Shown here in pieces: positions 12,077-26,660 of a stretch of 64,000 bases of DNA. The DNA lies in the NCBI RefSeq assembly GCF_027942865.1, contig NC_134510.1, positions 24,049,209 to 24,113,208 on the forward strand, written 5' to 3'. A program made the translations under genes and the position numbers. Source of the DNA: Odontesthes bonariensis (taxonomy: Eukaryota; Chordata; Actinopteri; Atheriniformes; Atherinopsidae). The notes beneath the pieces were generated by a model. The model was not told where the DNA came from and did no database searches. It was given only the letters and a program-made list of their open reading frames with translations. Each line of letters starts with the position of its first letter. Position 1 is the first letter of the stretch.

Positions 12077-15000
12077 GTGCCAGAGAAGAGCACAACCAAA
12101 GTTAGATATACGATATTCAGATGTAAGGTCTGAGGTTTATTATGCTTTCAATGTTGTGTTGCTGCAGTCTATGTATGTTTTGTTATGTTTGTATGCCTAT
12201 GAGTGTCCTTTATCTTTCAATACACTGGATGTCTGTGTCACTTATCTAATATATAGCTTTAGATATGCCTCTATGACAATTTTCTTTACATTACCCAAAA
12301 TGAAATAGAGCATCTACTACTTACTGAATATTGGAGCTTCTATCTTTACAAATAAGCAAGTGCTGTTTTTTTCTCTGGCTGTGCAACAAGTTGATTTTCT
12401 TAATGTTATGAAATACAGAAACCCACACTGTCCTTAAACCCTGGAGTTACAGAGTGTATAAGTGATAGAAGGAAGTGATGAGTGGGTGTCACCCCATTTA
12501 CACCTTGATATGCCACTAAAAATCTTACTTTTTATTCCACTGTGCCTACTTGACAGCAGTGGAAGCAACCCTGGAGATTAACGTAATTCTGTATAATTGT
12601 TTTTGTGGCGTGTACTGAGAAAAAAAGGTTATTTTCAATACGTTATTTATAACCTATGTAAACGATCTACAAATGAATTGAAGGAGCTAGATATTTACAT
12701 ATGAAACCTTGGTAAGATAAGAAAATAAATGTGTTTGTGTGTTCTAAAATGTGATGTTTGAGTAGGTTTTTATTTTTAAAAGGCCAGTTTTACACCAGAT
12801 CTCTGGTAATATATTATATGCATCAATGTACATTTAGTAATATCTGGGTTGAATCAGGATAAACTGAAGTCGCAGTGACCTCTGTTGTCAGTATGGCCTC
12901 AGGATGTTGGACTGTGTTCGGGGGAAGTGTGGGACTCCCACATGTGTTGAATCCGCTTCATCTGTCAGATATGATGGTCAATAAAGAATACAGTATTCTC
13001 ATATGTGGATAGGTCATGGTTTTGTTTTCAGTTTTTTTTAGGAGGCTGCAGAAGTAGAATGAGTGCAGCTGAAAAGATTAATAATAAAGAGACTGAAAAC
13101 GTGAGTCATAGAGCCATCCACTTCTTTACAGTAACAGAAAAATCCCTCATGTGGAATTTTTTCCTATTTCAAACATTTATTGGTGGTGGACAGGGTGCCA
13201 CACATTCTACATGTCTACAGATTAACATTAATTTCCACAATACATTTCATGAGTAACGGAGACATTAGTAAGGCTGAGTTTTTTCTCTGTCATCTCTGTA
13301 TCTGCTCCGGCTTTGACCTTGCGTGCCTATTGGGGTGGAATGATAGCCCCTGATTGGCTCACTTTGAGCCTGAGGGGAGTATTTTAATCTGCAACAGATG
13401 GAGGGCAGTGTGAGGCAAGGTGAGACATAACAGGATGGCGGGAAGTGACAAAATAACTTAGATCTGTTTCATGAAAGTTTAGTAAATCAGCGGTACACTT
13501 TTCTAAAACTTCAGTCTTTGAAAGACTTATGAAGAAAATCATTAGTTCTGCTTTAGTCCAAGCTTCACAGTTATTAGTCTGTCCTGCTCTCATCATTGGT
13601 AAAGGTTTGAATTTTGAACATGATTAAGTTGAACTGATCTCTGTGTGACTGTCAACCAATTCTACAGATAGATTTTTACATTTGGATCAGAAAGAATCAT
13701 CACAGAGGAGGAGAGTGAAACCTTTTCCACTGTGTGATTAAGGAAGATCTCACTTTGGAAAAAAATAAAACCCTACAGACGTTTAACATCAGGACACATC
13801 GTGTAAGAAAACATGAACATAAATAGAAATGACCGTGAAATCACAACATGAAAAAAAATGTAACCCTGAAAAGCAATGAGCCACATGTGTTGAGTCTAAT
13901 CAAGCTTATAATCATGTTTGTGCAATAATGTAATTAAGCAAATGGGTTCCTTTAGTTGTATTTAATTTTCCCAATATATCTCCTTGTGTTTTTCTGTTTT
14001 TCTTCTCCTGCTAAAATAAAAACATTAATATGGTAACAAAGCATCTCATATAAACATCAGATTTACTATATGTAGAACCTCACAGAAGGTCCAAGAATTT
14101 ACCTTCATGAAAATGTTCTTTATGGATGAAAAGACACCTCTGTCATGCAGATGTTTTTTTTTCTTCTATTATGAGAAATCAGGATTTCTTACTATTCACT
14201 GAAAGACTAATTATACATACGCACAATCACAGCACAACATTTTACAAATAACACCACCAGAAACAATAAAGATTTATAATCAAGCAGAATGGAGGCTGCA
14301 GTGCTGCAGCTTAAACAATAAAACTGAGCAAAGTCTAATGAAAGTGACGGAGGTTTTAAGGTTTCTGATTGGTCAGTGATCTGGTCCCCCGCCTAATCCT
14401 CTCAACCGCCCACCCCCAACACACACATACACACAAGCCCAGGGGCAGGTTCACTAAAAGGAAAGAGGCAGACAAGGTTAACAAGGATTATTCAATACCT
14501 ATCTCTGTGCTTTCAGCCTCAGCGATGGAGGCCTTATCTAACTTATGTTATCTAAAGAGGAAAAAAAAAAAACTTAGACCATAACTGGATGACAGCAACT
14601 AAAGGCCAAAAACAGTAAGCACTGCAGAAGACACAGGAACAGATGCAAGTGGAATGATGACAGTAGAAACAACAAGCGTCTCTTGACATGTTGCCAGACA
14701 CTGATTTCCCAACATGCCTCCCAAATTTACATGCAGTCAAATATCAAGCAAATACAGTAAACAAACTACTCAGTCACTAAATGGTGAAAAGAGAGATATC
14801 AGTATCGTCCATGGCATGTTGAGCAGTGCTCTTTTTGCTGTCTGTTTGTGTGCTTTTATTACTTACCTTTGCGAGCAGGATGCAGGTGTGACAGGTGTTT
14901 TACAACCATTGTCTGCAGCCCAACATCCCGACTATTGTGTACTTTGTGATCAGTGTGTGTTGACAAATTCAATTCCTGGATTATTATTTACTCATCATAC

Positions 15001-16241
15001 TCAGTCAGCCCTTTTTTGTACGATTTGGAAAGATACAACCGAATTTGACTATTTAGTTAGTATTTCAGTTTTGACCTTTTTGTTTGACATGTTCTGCTTT
15101 TCACTTATGTTCGCGTCTTATTTTGAAGCACGGTATATTCTGTTGGCTTTTCCTAACGGCATTTCACTACTCCTGGTTTCAGTTTGATGGTAGCTAAACA
15201 CTTGAGCTTGGTCAATTTCAATTTTAAAGCTCTTTTTACTGTCCACAAATCCGTCAGTGAACTCAGCAAGTAAACTAAATATACATGAGACATGCTGGTC
15301 ACAGTTGGTAAGGATAACACTACTCTGAGTTGTAATTACTCCGTAACACTACTGTTCTGACAGATTAGATGTCTGATAATTCTCTCAATGTAATCTCATT
15401 TTATGTTATTTCATGACAAACCAGCCCTTACATTTAAAGAAAAATTTCACAGCTTTAGTTAATAATAGTAATATATATAGCAATAAAATACTCCCTATGC
15501 TTGAAAAGGAAGAATAATTGTCTGAAGCTATTGTATAACAGCGTGTTTTACACTGTGTTATTTCTATGTGTAGTTAGTGGTCATTGTGTAGATTTAAAAA
15601 AGAAAAAAATATGTTTCCTGTAAGAGGTGTGTGCTTGTTAAATGGTCATTCGTGTTATCCATTTATCCGTTTGCATACAACATGGCCCACATGTTGGCAC
15701 TTATTCTCAAAACAGTTATGTCACAGCAGGGTAAGGCGAGGCATGTTTATTTATACAGACAGCAAGCCAATGTGTAAAGCCTTAAAATAAATAAAATACA
15801 GAGAAGCAGAAGTATTGGTGCGGCAACAGGACAACAGAGGACAACAAATTGCACCAATGAAGAAACACAATTTATACATTTGGTGATAAAAGAGTTCATC
15901 ATATCTGGTAACTAGATGGGAGAAAAGGATGAAACTTGTCTATTTCAGCCCAGTGTCACATGCAGTCAGACGAACCATTCAAGACAACCACCTTGTGTTT
16001 TTAAACGTCAAGGATGACTGTGCTGAGGCATGCAGTGATCAGTAATTAAATGTTAAGTATTCATGCACAGTGGGACATGTAAAATTAGATCTGTCTGTTC
16101 TCCATCTCACCTCAAATAGGATGAAAACCAGGATGCTCATGTCCATGTAAACATAAATGCTGATCCCCTATGAAAACATGGTGGAATATGCCTTTTTTTC
16201 TGGAAGAGGTGAGTGCTTTCAAGTAGAAATCTTGCATTTCC

Positions 16242-18357
16242 TTATCTTTGGGCCTCTACCTTTGGCTCCTCTTGTTTAGGGGCCTCTGCCTTTGGCTCCT
16301 CTTGCTTTGGGGCCTCTGCCTTTGGCTCCTCTTGCTTTGGGGCCTCTGCCTTTGGCTCCTCTTGCTTTGGGGCCTCTGCCTTTTTTTCTTCAGCCTTACT
16401 ATCCTCTTTGAATTCACACATTTTTCTTTGAGGTGAAATTCAACAGTAGAGAATGCAGTGAGTGCACAGATATGATGATGGTTGTGTGAATTTATTCTGC
16501 AGATTTATTTCAGTGAAGAAGTAACCATACCTTGCTGGTGACGGTTCATTCTTCAAAAGGTTGCACACTGGGCTCCGTTCTGCCAGTTCCTTTTTCATTT
16601 GAGCTATTTGTGTGTTCAAGTCAGTCATTTCCTTCTCAGATACAGCTGTAAGTGTTACCATACATAATAGCATTTTTCACCAAACTCAGATGAGATACAT
16701 AGAAATGCATAAGTGCAAAGTGTCTTCCATCAAATGCGGAATGCATCACCATGTTTGACATGCCGGACTATAAAGCATCACTCACCTTTCTCATTATTTA
16801 GGTCTGTTTCCATTACTGCCAGCTTATCTGTATCCAATTTCTGCAAATGGAGAAAAGAATATAAACTTCAGTCTGTCATGGGAGCATTGGCCCCAAATTA
16901 AAATAACTTTTTTTATTACTGCTCCATGTTTTGTTTTCTTTTGCTTGCAGGAATTAAAAGAGCCATGTGAATATCAGCAGGAGGAGTTAGTTTTTGACCC
17001 AATTAAAGACATGGCCTGCCTGCCTTGAGTACAGAAGGTGATTGTAAATCACTTTAAACCACATATGTCTTTTTACAGTATAGTAGCGTAGACAAGGAAA
17101 TCTGATGTTAAGTGGTGCTGTAGACTTATTGTCGTTCCCTGGTCACAAAGAACCAGCCTGCTTTTCCAATTGGTGCTACTAATAGTAAAACAGGCTATGA
17201 AACATTCCTTGTAAACCAAGTCAAAATTAAAACATCAAGCTTTGGAGAATTTATTTCCACAACAGAGAGTCATGAGGATATTATATATCAAGTTACATCC
17301 AGTTTTACAGAAAAGCACAGGTGAGTCAGATGTACAACTTCCTCCTAAATTACTGAGTGAGTTCAAGTGTTCAAAAACTACTTACAAATGTTATTACCTG
17401 TCATTTTATTAAGGCAGATATGTATTCACAGTGGTGTGGTCCACTAAGCACATGTCATTTGGAAGAGATTTTTTCTTGCCAATTTAAGCATGTGCTGCTT
17501 GAAAAGTATTTAAGACATCCAGCTTACGTCCCTTGTAAAAGGAATTTCATTACAATATCAATACATATGATCATATCAAATAAAATAAAAATGCAAGAGT
17601 GGGACAAATATCAAAAATAGTTCTGTATACATTTCTATGAACGGATACGATCTGGTGTATAAATAATGTAAAGACTGAAAACTTGCTCTGTTAAATGTCA
17701 AAGTTCTGTCTGAAAATATGGAATGAAAAGACACGGCCGATGATTAACTGTTTAAATATTAGATATTACAATGACTCTTTTCAAGCTGGTTACATAATTT
17801 ACATCAACACAAATATATGGACGATGCACACAAACGTTTGTTACAAGGCTGTGTATATAAACACATATAAGATAGACGTTTTTGAAAGAAATAATCACTT
17901 GTGGCTTCATAGGATGTGCTTTGATCTATTTTTGGGTGCATGTGTAACAAACATCTCCAAATCAAATAAAAACCTTCACCCTGTAGATCAACGTATCTTG
18001 CAACATAAGCCCAGTTATGGGCATTCCTTAACCACTTGGGATCATTTGTAGCCATATTCCCACCTTGCCTTCCTGGCAGTGGTCAACGTCTCCCTTTGTC
18101 CTGTCTGCTCTGGTCTGGAGATTGGTCTCTTCTTCCGCCAATGTTACCTGGTCGCGCTTAGTCTTTTCCAGCAGGTGCTGCTTCTCTGCCTGCTCATTCT
18201 GGTACTCACTCAGAACATCGTTGGTCACCCGCAGTTTGATGCCCTCAAACCTGCTCCGCTTTTGCGCCTTCTCCTGCTCCTTTATCCGTATTTTCATGAC
18301 CCCCATCAAAGCAACTGACATAAGTATTGCCATAGGTATAACAATTTGCACCTTCAT
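16242..18357 (-). CDS. unnamed membrane-anchored coiled-coil protein with C-terminal PKQEEPKAEA repeats
   Basis: Four coding exons on the minus strand: 18064-18357 (ATG at 18357), 16786-16840, 16531-16645 and 16242-16425 (TAA), giving 215 residues. Residues about 5-21 are hydrophobic (IVIPMAILMSVALMGVM), a single N-terminal membrane anchor or uncleaved signal. Residues about 25-150 are charged and heptad-like, typical of a coiled coil. The last exon encodes KMCEFKEDSKAEEKK and then four and a bit copies of the decapeptide PKQEEPKAEA. The plus-strand gene at 18947 has the same plan: anchor, coil, exons of 297/55/118 nt against 294/55/115 here, identical phases, and a Lys-x-Cys start to the last exon. 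The two are head-to-head paralogues. I do not recognise a named family; a structural or membrane-tethering role is only a guess. The exon model is well supported by phase and paralogy. Confidence 0.8.
16251..16383 (-). repeat. 30-bp coding minisatellite (4.4 units)
   Basis: Four full 30-bp units (16251-16280, 16281-16310, 16311-16340, 16341-16370) and a partial fifth. The first unit differs from the second at three bases; units 2-4 are identical. Each encodes PKQEEPKAEA on the minus strand, so the array stays in frame at any copy number. Confidence 0.95.
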
Positions 18358-18946
18358 CCTGCGGAGTTGGGTTTTTGATTGAGGATTGCAAGAGCTCTTC
18401 CTGCAGGTATGACAGTGCGACTTGTTTAACTTTCAGGTGTACCTAAATGCAAAGCTGCCCTTCCCGCGTCCCTGGTGACACCTCTTTGTATGGGGCTGAC
18501 AAAGTAGTCTATGATTCACCTGCTCTTCTCCCTTTCTTTTTAGGTAAAAGAAAGCGTTCTCTTATAAGAAACGCCCTCTTCCTGTATGCGGTCCAAAAGA
18601 CGAACAGGACGGCAGACAATCTGATAAAGAATTATTGACCAGAGTTTTTAATCATCAGCAGCTTTAATCTTGAAATTATAATAATAATAAGAAGCATCAT
18701 GATCGTGATGCAAAAATATACAAGGCATTTATAGAAGTGCGCGTCAACCGGAGCTAAAGAAAGAGTCATCAAGGAAGCAAGGTGGAATGTCCCGCCCTAC
18801 TGGATAAGCAGGTAAAGCAGGTCACTCGCACCTTATCACTTGGAGGAGCCACAAGCGCGTGCAGTATAGAGGAAGTTCCGTAATGATCACCAGCGGCCTT
18901 CACACCGCCAGTCGCCCACCAACGCATTGATCTAGTATAAACCAAG
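18358..18946. promoter_or_regulatory. 589 bp shared region between divergent paralogues
   Basis: The space between the start codons of the two coiled-coil genes must hold both promoters and 5' leaders. A TATAAA at 18936-18941 lies only 6 bp before the plus-strand ATG, too close to act as its TATA box unless the true first exon differs. No other clear core element was seen. Confidence 0.5.
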
Positions 18947-19259
18947 ATGAAGCTGGCGGGTTTTTTTGTCGTGCTGTGCGTCATGGTGTTGGGCGCGATG
19001 GTTTTCCAGACCGTGCGTCAGGAGCTGTCCCTGCGTACACTGAGAACGCGCTTGGGAGAGGACGCGGCGGACGTCAAGAAAAAAGAGAACTCCATCGTGG
19101 AGATTAAAAATAAAATCCAGGAGCTGAGGACATCGCTGGAGTCCACCAACTCAAAGGTGGAGGAGCTGAAACAAAAGAAAGCCGAGATTGAGAAGTCGGT
19201 ACAGGAGTTGGATCAGACTTTGGAGACCTGTAACGCAGAGAAGGCAAGGCGTGCGCGCG

Positions 19260-19329
<70 letters not shown>

Positions 19330-19343
19330 CACGCACACACACG

Positions 19344-19415
<72 letters not shown>

Positions 19416-20283
19416 CACATACATACACACACTGTTAGTGCATATACTGACCGTCCTATGTCTTACATTGTCTGTAGGGATCCACATAATGCATCTATAT
19501 TTTGTTTCACTCAAAAATATTTGTTTTTATTTAGCCTATGTTTTCTTTCCTCAATCAACACAATAATCCAACAACTGACAAATGACTATTACCTTTTTAG
19601 GTTAACACTGGCAAGAGGAAGACAGAACTAGAAGAGGCCATCGCTACAGTCAAAGGTAAGTCAGAAAGATTCATAATAGTTTGCTTCTGTTCCCTTACAC
19701 GGGCAAGTCCACACTGATGTAGATGGTAAGACAAACACTGTCTCTGCTCTCGGATGGCATGTTTAAAAGCCCAGCTGGCTGTTTATCTTCTATGTTTATT
19801 AGTTATTCAAATCTCTGACAAACACAAAGGTACCTTGCATGGCTCTGATTACTGGATGAACCAGTTGTGTCAGGAATTAGACCTTAAGTTAGCTGCCACG
19901 TAGGATTATTTAGCTTAGTAACAGTCAAATTCTTGTATGTTTTCAGCCTAAAGGGCCAGTTTATAACATTAAGTATAGAAACTCTCAGTTTGCACTAATT
20001 TGTTTCTCTCTGTTACTTTCTCAGCTAATCATGAAGAGGCGAAGAGCAAAGCTCAGGGGGAAATTCAGTCCTTGAAACAAGAGATTTTGGACAGAGACAA
20101 AGCTCTTTGTGCCTATGCAGACATGACCAACGCAGAAGCAAAGTAAGATGTGAATCACCTATTTGCATAAAGAATAAAGTGTATGGTCAGGTAGTTGACG
20201 AAGGATGTCTTAACTCTATGTCTTTCTATTTCTATGTTTAATTTTGCAGGAAATTGTGTGGCGTGCCCGAGGCCCCAAAATGA
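18947..20283 (+). CDS. unnamed membrane-anchored coiled-coil protein (paralogue of the 16242-18357 gene)
   Basis: Coding exons: 18947-19243, 19601-19655, 20025-20142 and 20250-20283 (TGA), giving 167 residues. The start [20 protein letters not shown] is a strong hydrophobic anchor or signal. Residues about 25-150 are a charged heptad-rich coil ([34 protein letters not shown]). The last exon adds only [10 protein letters not shown]. The exon 1 donor is GC rather than GT (AAG|GCAAGG), which fits the known GC-AG class and is the only in-frame join to exon 2 that I found; the paralogue confirms the boundary phase. Intron 1 is filled by a long CA microsatellite. It differs from its head-to-head partner in lacking the acidic decapeptide tail. 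Function unknown. Confidence 0.8.
19249..19432 (+). repeat. (CA)n microsatellite, about 180 bp
   Basis: Near-continuous CA dinucleotides with scattered CG interruptions, starting 6 bp after the GC donor of the coiled-coil gene and lying wholly in its intron 1. It produces long artefactual ORFs of Thr-His or Cys-Val repeats. Confidence 0.97.
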
Positions 20284-22183
20284 AATCTGCTCAAATCTAA
20301 TCGTGGGAGACTGAACTTTTTCAAGAAGCACACCATTGACATATATTATTGTAACTTTATGGTGTTTTGACCATATATGTTTTTTTTTTTTTTTTTTATG
20401 ATGATAAGGTCGATGAAGACAATTTCGTGGATTGGGGAAATAGGTTGCATATGATCTTGTTATGCAGTTGTATGAGGTGGTTGTGGCTAGTCTAGCCTTT
20501 GGATAAGTCAAAACACTTTGACATATCCTTGTGATTTCACAGCATTCACAAATAGATTAACTTGGCTATCATGTAGCATTATTACCAGCTATATGTTGTT
20601 ATTCATAAGCTACGTGAACCAACGTGCCTGCAGCATCTGTAGCATACATTTTCGGGTGGCTCAGCACTTTGTGAAACACTTGTGAACAATTGTACCTGAA
20701 AGTGCTCGTCATCAGGTTAATATCTGGGCTTTGGTATTTGGAATATTATAGTGATTATACCATGTTTAGTGGTATAACATCTTGTGCTTCATGGAAATGA
20801 GCCATAATTTCAGAATATGTCAAAGACGGAATGAATGACAACTGTACGGTCAGATAAACACATCTTTCAAGTATGATTAGAATTTGATATCCTTCGTATT
20901 TGGCCTTCACATTGTGGAATCTTGAGCGGCTTGGGTGACGAGGTCTCGGGTGTTCTCATCCAATTTAACTTAAACTTAAAGAACTATGCTAACTGTTGGT
21001 TAAACGGACAAACAATGGACATACTAAGCATGCATGATGTGTGCAAATGTTTGAAACACTACATTAAATTACTCTCATAATTCTTTGTTGAAGCAAACGG
21101 TTGCTGAATCGTTCCTTTAACTCCCCCTAGTGCAGAACCAAGGTTCTCACATTGCAAATAAATTTGCCCATAATACCAAAAAAGTTTGTGTTACTTCAAG
21201 TGAACTTCGCAGTTTTACCAGTTTGCATTTCTAAAGATAAAAAAGAAAGTGATTTAAATAAAAAAATGAAAATAAAGATTTAAAATTAAAAAAACTTGTG
21301 GTTGTGTAAAAATTGTTACAAGAGTGGGTCTTGAAGTCATATTATGTTTTAAGTTTATTTGATGTTATGAAATTTTGTATATTTGGGGGCTGCCCATTCA
21401 CAAAATTGTATACCAAAGCTTATGTTGTGTGTTTTTATTGGTATATGTAGCCTATGTTTTATATGCACTTTGCTCAATTTACTGACTGCGATTTGTGGAC
21501 GTGCTGCCACTGCCATCATGTAGAATTCCATTTTTACATTATACACATTATACATTATGTACATTATACATTATACATAATGCAAAGGTTTTACATTTTG
21601 ACTTGTTTATTCTATTTACATAAGCCAAGATTCCATTAAAAACATACCTTCGGTAAGACGAAAAGAAAAAATACCCCTCACTCTTGTATGGATTGTGCTC
21701 ACTAAATGCTGCAGTTTTCCTAATAAAGGCTCAAAGAACACAAATCCACCTTTGTGCTTTGAAGAGTTTCTTTAAATGTCGCACGAAATTGAAGTTGATA
21801 AAAAAAGTGCCTAAATACTTGTCTCTTTTTGTTTTTTTGACGTTGACGTTTTCCACAGCACATTGAATTTGCACACTTAAATTGATCTAATCTTCTTTTT
21901 TTAAAAAGAAAGAAATAACGTTACGCAGGGCACTCAGAGTAGTTCTTCTGCCAAGTCCAGTGTGCTTTTCCGCGATTTTTCTTTCGGAGTGATTCGCATT
22001 TCAATCTGAATTCAAATTATTACACCATTATCATGCGTCACCTCCTCACCAAAGTTTGATAACATTCGGCTTTGTACTTTTTGTGTAATGTTGCTGACAA
22101 GTGGACAGATATGTCTGGTGGCAGAGAACGATCGCTGGTTGCCATGAGAACTTAATACTACAGGAAACGTTTTTCCTCCCTAG
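20284..22183. other. 3' UTR of the coiled-coil gene, then spacer to the them4 promoter
   Basis: AT-rich sequence. AATAAA signals on the plus strand at 21157-21162, 21257-21262 and 21271-21276 are candidate 3' ends for the coiled-coil gene. No other gene is seen. Confidence 0.5.
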
Positions 22184-22213
22184 CCAATCCTGATGCAAGT
22201 TGCAAAGCACGTG
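22184..22213 (+). promoter_or_regulatory. them4: them4 promoter elements: CCAAT box and CACGTG E-box
   Basis: CCAAT at 22184-22188 and the palindromic E-box CACGTG at 22208-22213 lie 45-75 bp upstream of the proposed first exon ATG (22259). Their use is inferred from position. Confidence 0.45.
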
Positions 22214-22258
22214 ACCTTGTATGACTGGCGCAGCGCTGGAGTCCTTCATGCCGGAAAC

Positions 22259-22299
22259 ATGGAGGCGCCGCTGATGATCGTGACACATGAAAGTCACCG
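22259..22299 (+). other. them4: putative them4 5' leader exon carrying an upstream ORF
   Basis: An ATG in strong context (AAACATGG) opens 13 codons to a good donor (CACCG|GTAAGA at 22300). Spliced to the acceptor at 22550-22551, the reading frame passes in a different frame over the first them4 coding exon and stops near 22628. That makes a 38-codon upstream ORF overlapping the main start. Exon status is inferred from the donor and promoter-like context. Confidence 0.4.
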
Positions 22300-22551
22300 G
22301 TAAGATACCAGTAGTCACGGTGTTTAACGTACTGGTATTTTCCGAGATAGCACAACACAATCATGTGTTAAACGTGTTAAAGGATTAGTTTTGGCAGCTC
22401 AGTCTCTACTGCACCGACAGTACTTTGTTACAGTACTAGCTAACGTTAGACAGCTACTTGACTCAGTGGCTGTACAACATCAGTTACCATACTCTAAACA
22501 GAGGCAGCTCTTGTTTAATCAGTATCTGTTCAGCTTTTAAACTGTTTACAG

Positions 22552-26660
<4,109 letters not shown>

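Larger units (their letters stand above)
10202..16241. other. gene-poor intergenic region
   Basis: AT-rich sequence with scattered short ORFs, the longest being 157 codons at 14714-15187. None has convincing splice sites, homology or codon bias. It contains the T/G homopolymer block at 11634-11658, the hairpin at 12034-12076, short CA tracts near 10771 and 11815-11840, and a fragment of the (GGCAA)-type fish repeat near 15728-15800. I see no RNA gene. Confidence 0.5.

Noticed and set aside
14714-15187. 157-codon open frame with hydrophobic stretches
   Set aside because: Hydrophobicity follows from T-rich composition; no homology, promoter or conserved motif.
16213-16436. Plus-strand ORFs with FGSSCFGASA-type repeats; also the idea of a CRISPR array
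   Set aside because: The array is the antisense of the coding decapeptide minisatellite; the units abut with no unique spacers, and this is a eukaryotic locus.
18936-18941. TATAAA as TATA box for the plus-strand coiled-coil gene
   Set aside because: Only 6 bp upstream of the ATG, inside any plausible leader.
19104-19631. Several long ORFs of Thr-His or Cys-Val repeats
   Set aside because: They are products of the CA microsatellite in an intron, open in many frames on both strands.
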